DNA of 64,000 nt from Halohasta litchfieldiae (GTDB lineage Archaea; Halobacteriota; Halobacteria; Halobacteriales; Haloferacaceae): NCBI RefSeq assembly GCF_002788215.1, contig NZ_CP024845.1:744001-808000 (forward strand), in the 5' to 3' direction. The position numbers and the translations under genes are program-made. Shown here piece after piece: positions 34,018 through 42,847 of the stretch; position 1 is the stretch's first letter; every line of letters starts with the position of its first letter. Below the pieces are notes generated by a model. It had not been told where the DNA came from and made no database searches. It saw nothing but the letters and a program-made list of their open reading frames with translations.

Positions 34018-34630
34018 GGCAAATCATTACAACAGACTGTGTTATATCTGGTGTCCCACGTGAGGCAGCTACACAGGTCCCCACCGATCAACTGTCACCC
34101 GGATCGAGTTTATAACACAACTAGCGAAACTCATCAAATCCACTCCAGCAGGTAGCCATCGCGCGTCGACTCAATGGGAACACCGTTTTCACCGAAATAA
34201 ACACGGATTTCTCCAAACCACTAACTGCTGTACTGGGGCCGATTGCCCAGCTTCGGGGCTATCGGGGTGCCTACGGTAGATCTATGCAAGATGCCTTCTG
34301 GGAGCGGCATGTCGAGCAGCCTGAGAGATAGGCGTAGTATTTAAACCGAGTCGACGAAGCCGTCGCTCACTGGTATAGAAGTGAGAACGTCATCAGCTAC
34401 GGTCAGGCTCAGTGTGCGGTTAGACCGCATGGTTATCGAAACCTGACCGGCAGCATGACGTTCGCATATAGACATGGCGTCGTCGGTCGTATATACGTGT
34501 TGATCGAACTGTGTGGTAGCCGACCCATCTCTGCGGCGTGGACGGTGAATCACTCAACGATATCTACCTGTCGACGAACATGACTGCGGGACCATCTTTT
34601 TGCGTCTCGACACCCAATGCTGTATCCCTC
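34018..34630. other. Gene-poor region with possible degraded coding sequence
   Basis: No secure gene is seen in these 613 bases. On the plus strand about 34122-34331, a startless frame ending at TAG encodes a protein-like stretch with LTAVLGPIAQLRGYRG and SMQDAFWERHVEQPER; on the minus strand the overlapping frame ends GVPIESTRDGYLLEW. One of them may be a gene remnant. A 70-codon minus frame (34341-34553) has weak support. The promoter of the histidine kinase lies at the left end. Confidence 0.45.
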
Positions 34631-34825
34631 ATGACTACCGCTTCCTTCCAATCGGTAAACAAAATCAGCATCGTCTCGACCCTCGTCGACGCCGCCCTCG
34701 CGTTCGCTCGTGGTCGACCAAAGAGTGGACTCGTCCTCCTCGGAGCCGCCGTGCTGTCGTCTCGTATTCCCGGGATCGGAACCGCAACGTCGCTGCTGCT
34801 TCGGCTTATTCGGCGATTTCGATAA
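34631..34825 (+). CDS. Small membrane protein, unknown function
   Basis: A 64-residue protein with an N-terminal polar part, a hydrophobic segment SGLVLLGAAVLSSRIPGIGTATSLLLRLI and a basic tail RRFR. The start chosen (ATG at 34631) gives a compact protein; an upstream ATG at 34538 is in frame. It lies 12 bases before the YdjM-like gene, so the two may be cotranscribed. No function known. Confidence 0.5.
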   Translation: MTTASFQSVNKISIVSTLVDAALAFARGRPKSGLVLLGAAVLSSRIPGIGTATSLLLRLIRRFR

Positions 34826-34837
34826 CGCAACACTCCA

Positions 34838-35395
34838 ATGGTCGACATCAGTGGCCATTTGGGTATGACACTGCTGTGGCTGGCTCCGACGTGGCTTGTG
34901 TTCGACCAGACAAAACCCGCAGCAACGTTCGTACTCGCAGGGCTCCCGTTCGGGCTCGGACCGGATCTGGATCTCGTTTTCAGTCGACTCTTTCGGACGA
35001 TCAGACATCACGGGATCTTCCATACGGTCCTCGCGGTGACGGTTCTCGCTACGATTGTCGGGCCAGTTGTCGGGACACTCCTTGAGAGAGTGGTTGGGGG
35101 GAGCGATTGGTTCCGAATCGAGGAGACACGTGACAGCTATCGCTTCGGTTTCTTCGCTGTCTGGATCGCCGGACTCAGCCACATTTTTGCGGATATGCTG
35201 TCGGCCCCCGACATCGCCCAAGCGGTCGAGCCGTTCTGGCCACTGTATTTCGAATCAATCAGCTTCGATCTCGTCTGGTACAACGCGGCGTGGTTCAACT
35301 GGGGGTTACTCGCCGCCGGGATTTTCGTCAACGTGGGACTGTTTGTTTACAAAAGAGACAGCAGTCAGATAGCAGCGGTCACCAACAGCGACTAA
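34838..35395 (+). CDS. YdjM/LexA-binding-type membrane-bound metal-dependent hydrolase family protein
   Basis: The 185-residue protein has about four spans and the PF04307 pattern: SGHLGMTLLWLAPTW, AGLPFGLGPDLDLVF, RHHGIFHTVLAVTV and GLSHIFADMLSAPDI, with the His and Asp residues conserved in the family. The family name rests on distant similarity to metal hydrolases; the reaction is unknown. It ends where the DUF5812 gene begins from the other side. Confidence 0.85.
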   Translation: MVDISGHLGMTLLWLAPTWLVFDQTKPAATFVLAGLPFGLGPDLDLVFSRLFRTIRHHGIFHTVLAVTVLATIVGPVVGTLLERVVGGSDWFRIEETRDSYRFGFFAVWIAGLSHIFADMLSAPDIAQAVEPFWPLYFESISFDLVWYNAAWFNWGLLAAGIFVNVGLFVYKRDSSQIAAVTNSD

Positions 35396-35872
35396 CTACG
35401 GCAGATATCGAATGCTCACCACGCCGGGTTCGGACCGAATTTCGACGCGGTTGACACCCAGTCGCGCCGCCCGCGACAGCGTTCCCTCGCGGTCGTCGAC
35501 GATATCTGCAACTGCCTCGGTGGTCCCGTCTTCAGGAACGGTCACCACGTGAATTTCACCGATTCCCGCCCGTGGCTCTCGTGTGAGCTCGCCGACCGGC
35601 TGGTCGGCCGCCAGCTCTCGTTCTTGGACCGTCGGCGGCTCCTCGCTTTCCTCGATTAAGAGGGGTCTGCGTTCTTCGATGTCGACCAACTGCCACGACA
35701 GCTCAAGCGGTGGGGCCGGCGCGACAGTGCCCTCGATAGCGTCGTCGACGTCGACGCCGGGGTTCGAGGCCAGCGTGTGGACCTGTCCGTCGTGGACGTC
35801 TTTCACCACCGCCGACTCGTCGTCGGCGTGGGTTACGAGAAACGTGCTTTCTTTTTGTTCGTCGTCAGTCAT
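35396..35872 (-). CDS. DUF5812 haloarchaeal protein
   Basis: A 158-residue acidic soluble protein that matches what I recall of DUF5812: KESTFLVTHADDESAVVKDVHDGQVHTLASNPGV at the N-terminus, a central Glu-rich linker and the C-terminal EGTLSRAARLGVNRVEIRSEPGVVSIRYLP. Conserved in haloarchaea, with no known role. Its stop directly abuts the stop of the convergent hydrolase-like gene. Confidence 0.78.
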   Translation of the reverse strand: MTDDEQKESTFLVTHADDESAVVKDVHDGQVHTLASNPGVDVDDAIEGTVAPAPPLELSWQLVDIEERRPLLIEESEEPPTVQERELAADQPVGELTREPRAGIGEIHVVTVPEDGTTEAVADIVDDREGTLSRAARLGVNRVEIRSEPGVVSIRYLP

Positions 35873-35944
35873 ACAGGATGGTTGTGGTGGAGGGCTTTCG
35901 GCGTTTCGTCATCTGGCTGCGTATTCTGCTGCTGTACCCAGCGC

Positions 35945-36481
35945 TCAGCGCGACAGCAGGTAGTGACCGAGAGCCATCACGCCCATCATAATGGCTGGCG
36001 GGCCAACTGCGGCAATCTGCGGCAGGAGATAGAGGATGTTTACAATCGGGCCAAAGAGGCCACTGGCGGGGTCACGGCAGATCTGCTCGCCATCGAGTTC
36101 GAAACACTCCGGAATCGAGATGATGGCGGCGACGTAGATCGACAGCAGGAAGCCGACGCCCAGCAGTGCCATGATTGTGTCGTACCGCGGGTGGTACGAA
36201 AATCCCCGACGGTGTTTGCGAGCGACGAGCAGAATTGGCGCGAGCAGCGGCCCGGCCGCAAAGAGGCCAACAACCGCAATGAACGTCCGTGAGAGCGTCA
36301 GCGAGCCGCCGGGACTGCTGGCTGTCTGGCCGATCCAGACCACCAGACTGAGCGTAAACAGGCCGCCGATGAAGATTGCTCCAAGCGCGCCGAAGATGAC
36401 GTACAGTTTGAAGATGCGCGAGTCGCCGTGTCTGAACGCGTAGGGAAACGCGCCGAACAGGCCGCGATAGCCATCTGCCAT
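35945..36481 (-). CDS. Membrane protein, conserved in haloarchaea
   Basis: A 178-residue protein with four predicted spans and a short polar N-terminus (MADGYRGLFGAFPYAFRHGDSRIFKLYV). An extracytoplasmic loop holds IPECFELDGEQICRDPASG with two Cys that could pair. The ATG at 36481 is preferred to one 11 codons upstream. Function unknown. Confidence 0.7.
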   Translation of the reverse strand: MADGYRGLFGAFPYAFRHGDSRIFKLYVIFGALGAIFIGGLFTLSLVVWIGQTASSPGGSLTLSRTFIAVVGLFAAGPLLAPILLVARKHRRGFSYHPRYDTIMALLGVGFLLSIYVAAIISIPECFELDGEQICRDPASGLFGPIVNILYLLPQIAAVGPPAIMMGVMALGHYLLSR

Positions 36482-36595
36482 TGGTGGCGATAGGTGGTCA
36501 CCGAAATTAAACATCGTGGATCACTGTTTGTGGTTCAGAACGACAGTCGACTGGTTAGACAGACGGTAACGACTTTACGGTAGCCGAACGGGCAT

Positions 36596-37894
36596 ATGCG
36601 TATGTATCTGGATATTGGAAACGTGTTGAATACCAGTCCCGGCATCACCGAGCAAACGCTGGACCGCCTCGACGACCGCGTGGCCATCGCCCACGACCGA
36701 ATCGAGGAGGGTCGAGAGGCCGAGGAACACGGCTACGCCGCCCTCAACCTCCCCCAGACCGTCGACACTGACGAAATCAGATCCGCACTCGAACCGTTCG
36801 GAACTCCCGAAGCCGTCCTCACGGTCGGGATCGGTGGCAGCGCCCTCGGCGCGGCCACCATCTCCGACGCCCTCGCCGACCAGACCGACGTCGAGGCCCA
36901 CTTCCTCGATAACGTCGACCCCGAAGACACCGCGGCGCTCCTCGACTCACTCCCTCTCGACGAAACGGTTCTCAACGTCGTTTCTCGCTCCGGCACAACC
37001 GCCGAAACACTGGCGAACTTCCTCGTCGTCCGTGAGGCGATGGAGGATGCAGGCGTCGACTGGACCGAACAGACCTTCGTCACGACTGGCGACGAGGGCA
37101 ACCTACGGAATCTGGCCGACAAACACGACCTCCCGTCGCTCAGAGTCCCCGATGGTGTTCCGGGTCGGTTTTCGGCACTGTCGACTGTCGGCCTCGCTTG
37201 CGGCGCACTACAGGGTATCGACATCGAAGGCGTCGTCGAAGGGGCCCGAAGCGAGATGGACAAGCTGTCGGGGTCCTTGGAGGACTCACCGGGGTATGCC
37301 TACGGCGCGGTTGCCTACGCGCTGGCCGAGCGCGGTGCGCTGACCAACGCGATGATGCCGTATGCCGAATCCCTCGAATACTTCGCCGAATGGTTCGCCC
37401 AACTGTGGGCCGAGAGCCTCGGCAAGGAAGGGCTGGGCCAGACTCCCGCCCGCGCACTCGGCGCGACCGACCAGCACTCCCAACTCCAGCTCTACCGCGC
37501 TGGCCCACGCGACAAACTCGTCACCCTCGTGCGACCCCGCGAGCGCGAGGATATTGACATTCCAGAAACTGATCTCGAAGGCCTGTCGTATCTCGGCGGC
37601 GCTGGACTCGGCGACCTCTTGGATGCCGAGTTCGAGGCCACCGAGGCCAGTCTCGCCGCGGAGGACCGACCGAATATCCGAATCGAAGTCGACGCGGTCG
37701 ACGCACATGGCATCGGCGAACTGATGTACGCGATGGAGGCCGCCACCGTGATGTATGGCGAACTCGCCGGGGTGTCGACGTTCACCCAGCCAGCAGTCGA
37801 ATGGGGCAAAAAGGCCGCCCGCGGCCTACTCGGCGGCGGCGAGTTCGAGGAGGCCGACGCCGTGGCCGACAAACGCGAGTTCACCATCGAGTAA
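36596..37894 (+). CDS. pgi: Glucose-6-phosphate isomerase
   Basis: The 432-residue enzyme interconverts glucose 6-phosphate and fructose 6-phosphate. Family marks are LTVGIGGSALGAATISDAL, LNVVSRSGTTAETLANFLVVREAM, the active-site Glu region AEWFAQLWAESLGKEG and the final FTQPAVEWGKKAARGLLG with the catalytic Lys. With gap, pgk and pyk it places much of sugar-phosphate metabolism in this window. A TTTACGG box precedes the start by about 25 bases. Confidence 0.95.
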   Translation: MRMYLDIGNVLNTSPGITEQTLDRLDDRVAIAHDRIEEGREAEEHGYAALNLPQTVDTDEIRSALEPFGTPEAVLTVGIGGSALGAATISDALADQTDVEAHFLDNVDPEDTAALLDSLPLDETVLNVVSRSGTTAETLANFLVVREAMEDAGVDWTEQTFVTTGDEGNLRNLADKHDLPSLRVPDGVPGRFSALSTVGLACGALQGIDIEGVVEGARSEMDKLSGSLEDSPGYAYGAVAYALAERGALTNAMMPYAESLEYFAEWFAQLWAESLGKEGLGQTPARALGATDQHSQLQLYRAGPRDKLVTLVRPREREDIDIPETDLEGLSYLGGAGLGDLLDAEFEATEASLAAEDRPNIRIEVDAVDAHGIGELMYAMEAATVMYGELAGVSTFTQPAVEWGKKAARGLLGGGEFEEADAVADKREFTIE

Positions 37895-38003
37895 CTCGGC
37901 CCACACATCTCACAAACAGGCGTCGAGCCGGGTATTCATAACAACTTATTTATGCTGCTCACAGTGATATTGCTGGAACTCCAATGACCCGACTCGAATA
38001 CGC

Positions 38004-38942
38004 ATGACTGGGCCAAGAGTTCGGGATGAGAGACGGGCGGCCGTCCCGCTGGAGACGACGTTTCTGTTCGCATTCGTTGTGATTATCGGCCTGATCGTTG
38101 GCGCGGTCGCGTTCGGCTACATCGATCTGGTTGGCCAGTCGACGACAGTGCCTGTGGACGACGGCGAGTGCAGCTACTCGCTGGAGTTCGACCCCCGCGA
38201 TGTGGCCGAATTCGCCGAAGACAGAGCCGCAAACGAACGGTATACTGACGGCACATTCCCCTGTGTGCTGTGGCTCGATGCCTCACAGAGCCGTGGGTTC
38301 GCTCCCGGCGAGCCCGTCACGAGGTGGCAGGACAAAAGCAGCAACGGCTTCGCAGCGACGCCAACCGACGAGGCTCCCGAGTGGGCGGTCGTCGACGGCG
38401 TTGAGGCAGTCCGGTTCTCTGGGAGCTCACACACCGCACTGACGATCGACGCGACGCCGGATGCAATGTCGGTACGCAACGACTCCGGACTGACGGTGAC
38501 GATGTTGGTGTATGTGGTCGACAAGAATCACCGAGACGGCGGCCTGTACGCGATTGGCGCAGCCGATGGAGCCGACTCGGCCATCGAGATACGGCAGTCC
38601 GACGAGCCACGAGAAAGCTCCCGGGCGGATGAGTGGCACGCCGATCCCGGCCCGGCAGCCAAAATAACGACCGACGGCGAGTGGGCGATCATCACCCATA
38701 CGACCGATGGCGAGCGCGGCACCGTCTTTATAAATGGTGAGAACCGCGGCTCGGATGGAGATGGTGTCGCCGAACTCGGGAGTGAGGTGCGGATCGGTGC
38801 GGCCGGATCGAGTCGGGCATTCAACGGCTACGTCGCCGAATACTTTGTCAGCAACGAACAGTTGTCGACGGCCAATCGGAATATCGTCGAGTGTGCAATG
38901 GACGCCAAACACGACTCGGTCGTCGATCTCGATGCCTGCTGA
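38004..38942 (+). CDS. Surface protein: pilin-like N-terminus plus LamG/concanavalin-like domain
   Basis: The 312-residue protein starts RRAAVPLETTFLFAFVVIIGLIVGAVAFGY, a positively charged segment and hydrophobic helix like those of type IV pilins and archaellins, with a Glu shortly before the helix core. After a Cys-bearing linker comes a beta-sandwich domain: VLWLDASQSRGFAPGEPVTRWQDKSSNGFAATP ... AVRFSGSSHTALTI ... GTVFINGENRGS ... NGYVAEYFVSN, a LamG (concanavalin A-like) pattern that often binds glycans. It probably sits on the cell surface. It converges with the arsA-like gene. Confidence 0.75.
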   Translation: MTGPRVRDERRAAVPLETTFLFAFVVIIGLIVGAVAFGYIDLVGQSTTVPVDDGECSYSLEFDPRDVAEFAEDRAANERYTDGTFPCVLWLDASQSRGFAPGEPVTRWQDKSSNGFAATPTDEAPEWAVVDGVEAVRFSGSSHTALTIDATPDAMSVRNDSGLTVTMLVYVVDKNHRDGGLYAIGAADGADSAIEIRQSDEPRESSRADEWHADPGPAAKITTDGEWAIITHTTDGERGTVFINGENRGSDGDGVAELGSEVRIGAAGSSRAFNGYVAEYFVSNEQLSTANRNIVECAMDAKHDSVVDLDAC

Positions 38943-39920
38943 TTACTGGGTCTGTGTCGGTACCTCGACCGTGGTCTCGATGTCGACCTCGTCCGCGAGT
39001 TCGTCCAAAAAATCACCTTTGATCTCTGAAACCCTCGTTTCGATTTCGGCGACCAAGGGCGGCTCGAACTCCCTTCGGACGCGGTCGAGTCGCTCGGTTT
39101 CGGTCTCGATCCGGTCCCGGAGATAGCGCGCCCCGCGACCGCTCTCGTCGGGGTCGGGCGCAGGCGTCAGTTTGTTGGCGACGAGGCCACGCACTGCCAA
39201 TCCCTTCTGGTCGAGTTGACTGATGGCACGGGCCGTCTCGTTGACCGAGAGTTCGTCGGGGTTCAACACGAGAAAGAAGGCAGCGTCCTCCCGGAGGGTC
39301 CGGCCAGCGAACTCGAAAAAGTTTTTGCGTTCTTCGAGCCGTGCGAGCACCGGGTCGCCCTCCATCACACGCCGCGCTTCGTTGTTCCCGACGGCGGCCT
39401 TCTCGAAGAGGTCGATGCTTACCTTGCGTTTCTGCATCAGGCGGTCGACCCAGTCTTCCAACAGTTCCGGTAACCCGAGCAGGCGGAGTGTGCCGCCGGT
39501 CGGCGAGGTGTCGAAAACGACCCGGTCGTAGGGCTCAGCGTTGCGCATTACGTCGACGAACCGATCAAAGAGGGCGGCCTCGTAGGCTCCTGGCGTCCCG
39601 TGGGCCATCTCCAACTGACGGTTGATCTCGTTTACCATCGCCGTTGAGACCTGCTCGGAGAGCCCCTGCCGGAGCTCATCTAAATGACGGGTCACCTCTT
39701 CGTCGGGATCGATCTGCATCGCCCAGAGGTTCTCGATTCCGTCGACTGACTGGGCATCGTCACTGAACGGCTGGTCGAATACATCCGAAACTGAGTGGGC
39801 GGGGTCAGTCGAGACGACCAGCGTTTTGTGACCCGCGCGGGCGCATTTGAGGGCGTAGCTGCTGGAGACGGTCGTTTTGCCGACGCCGCCTTTGCCGCCG
39901 AAGAAGACGAACGGCTCCAT
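38943..39920 (-). CDS. ArsA/GET3-family ATPase
   Basis: The 325-residue protein has the deviant Walker A FFGGKGGVGKTTVSSSYA, switch I VVSTDPAHSVSDVFDQ, and switch II region FDTSPTGGTLRLLGLPE typical of the arsenite ATPase/GET3 class. Archaeal members are linked to tail-anchored protein insertion or metalloid handling. The start at 39920 shares one base with the stop of the upstream small gene (TAATG), so the two are tightly coupled. No ArsB or ArsD is nearby, so a GET3-like role is as likely as arsenite export. Confidence 0.9.
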   Translation of the reverse strand: MEPFVFFGGKGGVGKTTVSSSYALKCARAGHKTLVVSTDPAHSVSDVFDQPFSDDAQSVDGIENLWAMQIDPDEEVTRHLDELRQGLSEQVSTAMVNEINRQLEMAHGTPGAYEAALFDRFVDVMRNAEPYDRVVFDTSPTGGTLRLLGLPELLEDWVDRLMQKRKVSIDLFEKAAVGNNEARRVMEGDPVLARLEERKNFFEFAGRTLREDAAFFLVLNPDELSVNETARAISQLDQKGLAVRGLVANKLTPAPDPDESGRGARYLRDRIETETERLDRVRREFEPPLVAEIETRVSEIKGDFLDELADEVDIETTVEVPTQTQ

Positions 39921-40216
39921 TAGAAGTGGTACTGCTGGCCCTTGCGTTCGACGTACGACCCTCGGTCCCAGAGTCGACGTTCCCACGCCTCAAACTCGTC
40001 TTCGAGGTAGGGCAAGAGTTCAGCCGTGTAGTAGGACACTGGCGAGGGAATCCCGAAGGCATCGGGGAAACACGCCAGCATGAACGCATCCTCGGTGTCT
40101 TCGGCCTCCTTTTCGATCTTTTCGTAGGCCGGGTGGGTGATCATCCCGTGGTAGAGGCCCCGAAGCCACTCTTCGAGCGTTGTGCGAAATGATTCGATCC
40201 GTTCGGCGAGTGTCAT
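39920..40216 (-). CDS. Small conserved partner of the ArsA-family ATPase
   Basis: A 98-residue soluble helical protein (LAERIESFRTTLEEWLRGLYHGMITHPAYEKIEKEAEDTEDAFMLACFPDAFGIPSPVSYYTAELLPYLEDEF in pieces). No known domain. The one-base TAATG overlap with the ATPase gene indicates translational coupling, so a physical or functional partnership is inferred. Confidence 0.72.
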   Translation of the reverse strand: MTLAERIESFRTTLEEWLRGLYHGMITHPAYEKIEKEAEDTEDAFMLACFPDAFGIPSPVSYYTAELLPYLEDEFEAWERRLWDRGSYVERKGQQYHF

Positions 40217-40309
40217 ATACTGTCACACGGATGAGTGCATGTAAAACCTATCGCGGCGGAACCCCGATTTGTGACTGTATTTTAACTGATAGTGGTCCGA
40301 ACGTCGCCT

Positions 40310-41494
40310 ATGAGCGGATCGATCCCGGTGACTATTCTCTCAGGGAGTCTCGGCGCGGGAAAGACGACACTGGTCAACCAGCTGCTGTCGACCGCGGGCG
40401 ACCGCGATCTCGCCGTGTTAGTCAACGATATGGGCGAGGTCAACGTCGACGCCGATCTGGTCGCCGAAGGCTCGGAGTTGGATCTCGACGACGGCGTGAC
40501 CGAACTCTCCAATGGGTGTATCTGCTGTGAGCTACAGGATGATCTCGAAACCGCGGTTGTCAGACTGGCCCAAGACCGGTCGTTCGACCACCTGATCGTC
40601 GAATCATCCGGCATCTCCGAGCCAGCCCCCGTCGCCCGACTGTTCACCACCGAGTCCCGCGTGGCTGCGCTGTACGATGTCGACGCCCTCGTCACCGTGC
40701 TGGATACGCGCCGCTTTCTGGACTGCTTCAGCGGCGACTCCGCGCCCCAGCGACAGGGAAGCGACGAGGACCGCCCGCTGTCGGATCTGCTGGTCGAACA
40801 GATCGAAGTCTCGAATATCGTCCTGCTGAATAAGGCTGACCAGTGTACCGAGTCGGAACTTGCGGAGGCCAAGTCGCTGGTCGGGGCACTCCAACCTGAC
40901 GCGGAGACGATTCGGACGGAGTTTTCGGCAGTCGACCTCGACCGCCTGCTCGGCGTCGACCGATTCGAGGAGACCGCAGTAGCGGATCTACCGGGGTGGA
41001 AACGTGCACTTGACGCGGCAAACGGGGATCACGATCACCACGACCACCACCACCACCCGGACGAGGTGTACAACGTCTCTTCGTTTACCTACCGTCGACG
41101 CCACCCGTTCGACCCCGAACGGTTCGCCGACGTTCTCCAGAATCTCCCGCCCGAAATCGTCCGCGCGAAAGGCACTGTCTGGCTTGCTGGCTGCGAAACA
41201 CGGATCACGATGAGTCAGGCTGGACCGTCGATCAGAGCCACCGCCCAAGGGCCGTGGATCGCTAGCCTCCCCGAAGTCGACCGGAAGATGTACCGTTCGA
41301 ACCGTCCCGACTTGGAGTGGGATGACGAACACGGCGACCGAAGAAGCGAACTCGTCTTCATTGGGACGGAGTACGACGAGGAAGCCCTCCGGGATGCACT
41401 AACCGAGGCACTCGCTACTGGTGAGAGCGAACAGTCAGTCGACGACCTGTTCCCGACTGAGGCTGGCGAGGAGACCGTCATCCGCCACTACTGA
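40310..41494 (+). CDS. CobW/COG0523-family GTPase (metal chaperone)
   Basis: The 394-residue protein has Walker A SGSLGAGKTT, the metal-binding NGCICCELQ (Cys-x-Cys-Cys), ESSGISEPAPVARL and the GTP-specific NKAD. A His-rich loop DHDHHDHHHHPDEVYN precedes the C-terminal CobW domain (FDPERFADVLQNLP...VWLAGCETR). Such proteins deliver zinc or other metals to target enzymes using GTP. I chose the ATG at 40310, about 28 bases after a TTTAACT box, over a GTG 18 bases upstream. A zinc-ribbon gene converges directly on its end. Confidence 0.92.
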   Translation: MSGSIPVTILSGSLGAGKTTLVNQLLSTAGDRDLAVLVNDMGEVNVDADLVAEGSELDLDDGVTELSNGCICCELQDDLETAVVRLAQDRSFDHLIVESSGISEPAPVARLFTTESRVAALYDVDALVTVLDTRRFLDCFSGDSAPQRQGSDEDRPLSDLLVEQIEVSNIVLLNKADQCTESELAEAKSLVGALQPDAETIRTEFSAVDLDRLLGVDRFEETAVADLPGWKRALDAANGDHDHHDHHHHPDEVYNVSSFTYRRRHPFDPERFADVLQNLPPEIVRAKGTVWLAGCETRITMSQAGPSIRATAQGPWIASLPEVDRKMYRSNRPDLEWDDEHGDRRSELVFIGTEYDEEALRDALTEALATGESEQSVDDLFPTEAGEETVIRHY

Positions 41495-41698
41495 TCAGCA
41501 GGCACAGTCGCGGCCGGTCGACCGCTCGAACCGCATTTCGTCGCCGCAGTCCGGACACACAGGCTCGCCGTTGATGTCGACATCCCGAATCCGATTGTTG
41601 CAGTCATCACACCAGTAGGCCCTCTTTGAGCCGTCGTCGGGGCGGTCGCTCGGCGATGGGGATTCGAACGCCGCCGTTACTGAATCGATCAATCCCAT
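41495..41698 (-). CDS. Small zinc-ribbon protein
   Basis: A 67-residue protein with WCDDCNNRI and VCPDCGDEM, two Cys-x-x-Cys knuckles that make a zinc ribbon, and a Cys-Ala-Cys end. Haloarchaea encode many such proteins; roles are mostly unknown. The ATG at 41698 gives the natural start (GLIDSVTAAFE). Its stop directly abuts the CobW gene stop. Confidence 0.75.
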   Translation of the reverse strand: MGLIDSVTAAFESPSPSDRPDDGSKRAYWCDDCNNRIRDVDINGEPVCPDCGDEMRFERSTGRDCAC

Positions 41699-41777
41699 GA
41701 CTGACAGTATCATTCTCAACCATTACAAATCCCGCTAGTGCTGTGTGTCAGCGACGCACAGCCGTCTGCGGCTACTC

Positions 41778-42182
41778 TCAGCACTCAGCTGCGAGGGTAT
41801 CGAGTGCCCGGTCGAGTTCGCCGCGGCGTTTCCAGCCAGCGATCCGGTCGGCAAACGGAATCGATAGCGAAAGCGCGACCCGTGACTCCATCGTGACTTG
41901 CGAGCCCTCGTTTTCGCGGTCGACAGTAACAGTCGTTTCCATCGCCTCGAACGGCCCCAGATCGCCAGCCTGTTCGTAGTAGTAGCCATTGGCCCGTGAT
42001 TCGAACCGGAGTTGAAACTGGAGTCCGGGACCACTCGCAGTGACGACTGTCTCACCGTTGCGCTCGTCGACCGAGTCGACGCTGAAACTCCCTTCGTACT
42101 CGACCAGTCGCCGCGGAGTGAGTAGGTGATCGAGTTCAGCCGGGGTGGCCGAGACGAACCGTGATCGTGCTACCTCACGCAT
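41778..42182 (-). CDS. SRPBCC (polyketide cyclase/START-like) family protein
   Basis: A 134-residue protein with a START-like helix-grip pattern: REVARSRFVSATPAELDHLLTPRRLVEYEGSFSVDSVDE at the N-terminus, an antiparallel sheet, then a long C-terminal helix (FADRIAGWKRRGELDRALDTLAAEC). The fold binds hydrophobic ligands. The start at 42182 is chosen because the in-frame upstream part is not protein-like. Confidence 0.75.
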   Translation of the reverse strand: MREVARSRFVSATPAELDHLLTPRRLVEYEGSFSVDSVDERNGETVVTASGPGLQFQLRFESRANGYYYEQAGDLGPFEAMETTVTVDRENEGSQVTMESRVALSLSIPFADRIAGWKRRGELDRALDTLAAEC

Positions 42183-42234
42183 GACTGACCAATTGGTCCA
42201 GCGCGGTATAACTCCACCCGGCAGTAGCAGGTGG

Positions 42235-42552
42235 TCAGATGAAAAGCGGAATCGCAAGCGCGACGATAACAACCACGAGGATAGCCATCAGATAAAACAG
42301 GCGTTCGCCACGCGCTCCGGCGGGGAGTTCGCCCACCATATCGGGGCGGGCGGTCCACACCTGCTGGTAGTAGGCACTCACCGCGGCAAGAACCGAGAGA
42401 CAGACGGAGCCAGCGATTGCAGTCGACAGCGAGAGCCCGAGGGCCTGCCCATAGAGGGGACCGAACGACAGCATCAACAGGGCTGCCAGTCCGGTGATGA
42501 CGACAAACGGGACCGGGTCGACGGCCACGCCGTCACGGTTGGGGAGTTGCAC
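42235..42552 (-). CDS. Membrane protein, unknown function
   Basis: A 105-residue protein with three predicted spans (residues ~14-33, 40-60 and 86-104) and a short cytoplasmic loop TARPDMVGELPAGARGERLF. Haloarchaeal, no known domain. It lies 52 bases upstream of the SRPBCC gene on the same strand. Confidence 0.65.
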   Translation of the reverse strand: MQLPNRDGVAVDPVPFVVITGLAALLMLSFGPLYGQALGLSLSTAIAGSVCLSVLAAVSAYYQQVWTARPDMVGELPAGARGERLFYLMAILVVVIVALAIPLFI

Positions 42553-42609
42553 ACAGGCGGTTGGCCTGCCAGCGCCAAAAACTAAGTGTTGGTAAAAAGA
42601 CCATGACCT

Positions 42610-42828
42610 ATGAGCGATGGTGACACCGAGGGATTCAGCGAGGGAGCCGCCGCCTCGGATGGCGACCCTCGTGTGTTGCTTGCGATCAACGCGATCCTGT
42701 CGACGATGTTCGGGTGGACGATTGTCGGCGGGCTCTCGTTTCTCGATGTGGTGGCGTTCGACGCTATCAATGTCGCGACGGCCGCCATCGTGATCTTCTC
42801 GCTGACGTATCTGCTAACGATGTCCTGA
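42610..42828 (+). CDS. Small membrane protein, unknown function
   Basis: A 72-residue protein with an acidic N-terminus (DGDTEGFSEGAAASDGDPR) and two predicted spans. It is divergent from the 105-residue membrane protein with a 57-base gap that must hold both promoters. No family recognised. Confidence 0.65.
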   Translation: MSDGDTEGFSEGAAASDGDPRVLLAINAILSTMFGWTIVGGLSFLDVVAFDAINVATAAIVIFSLTYLLTMS

Positions 42829-42847
42829 TACTGTTTATTGTAGACGG

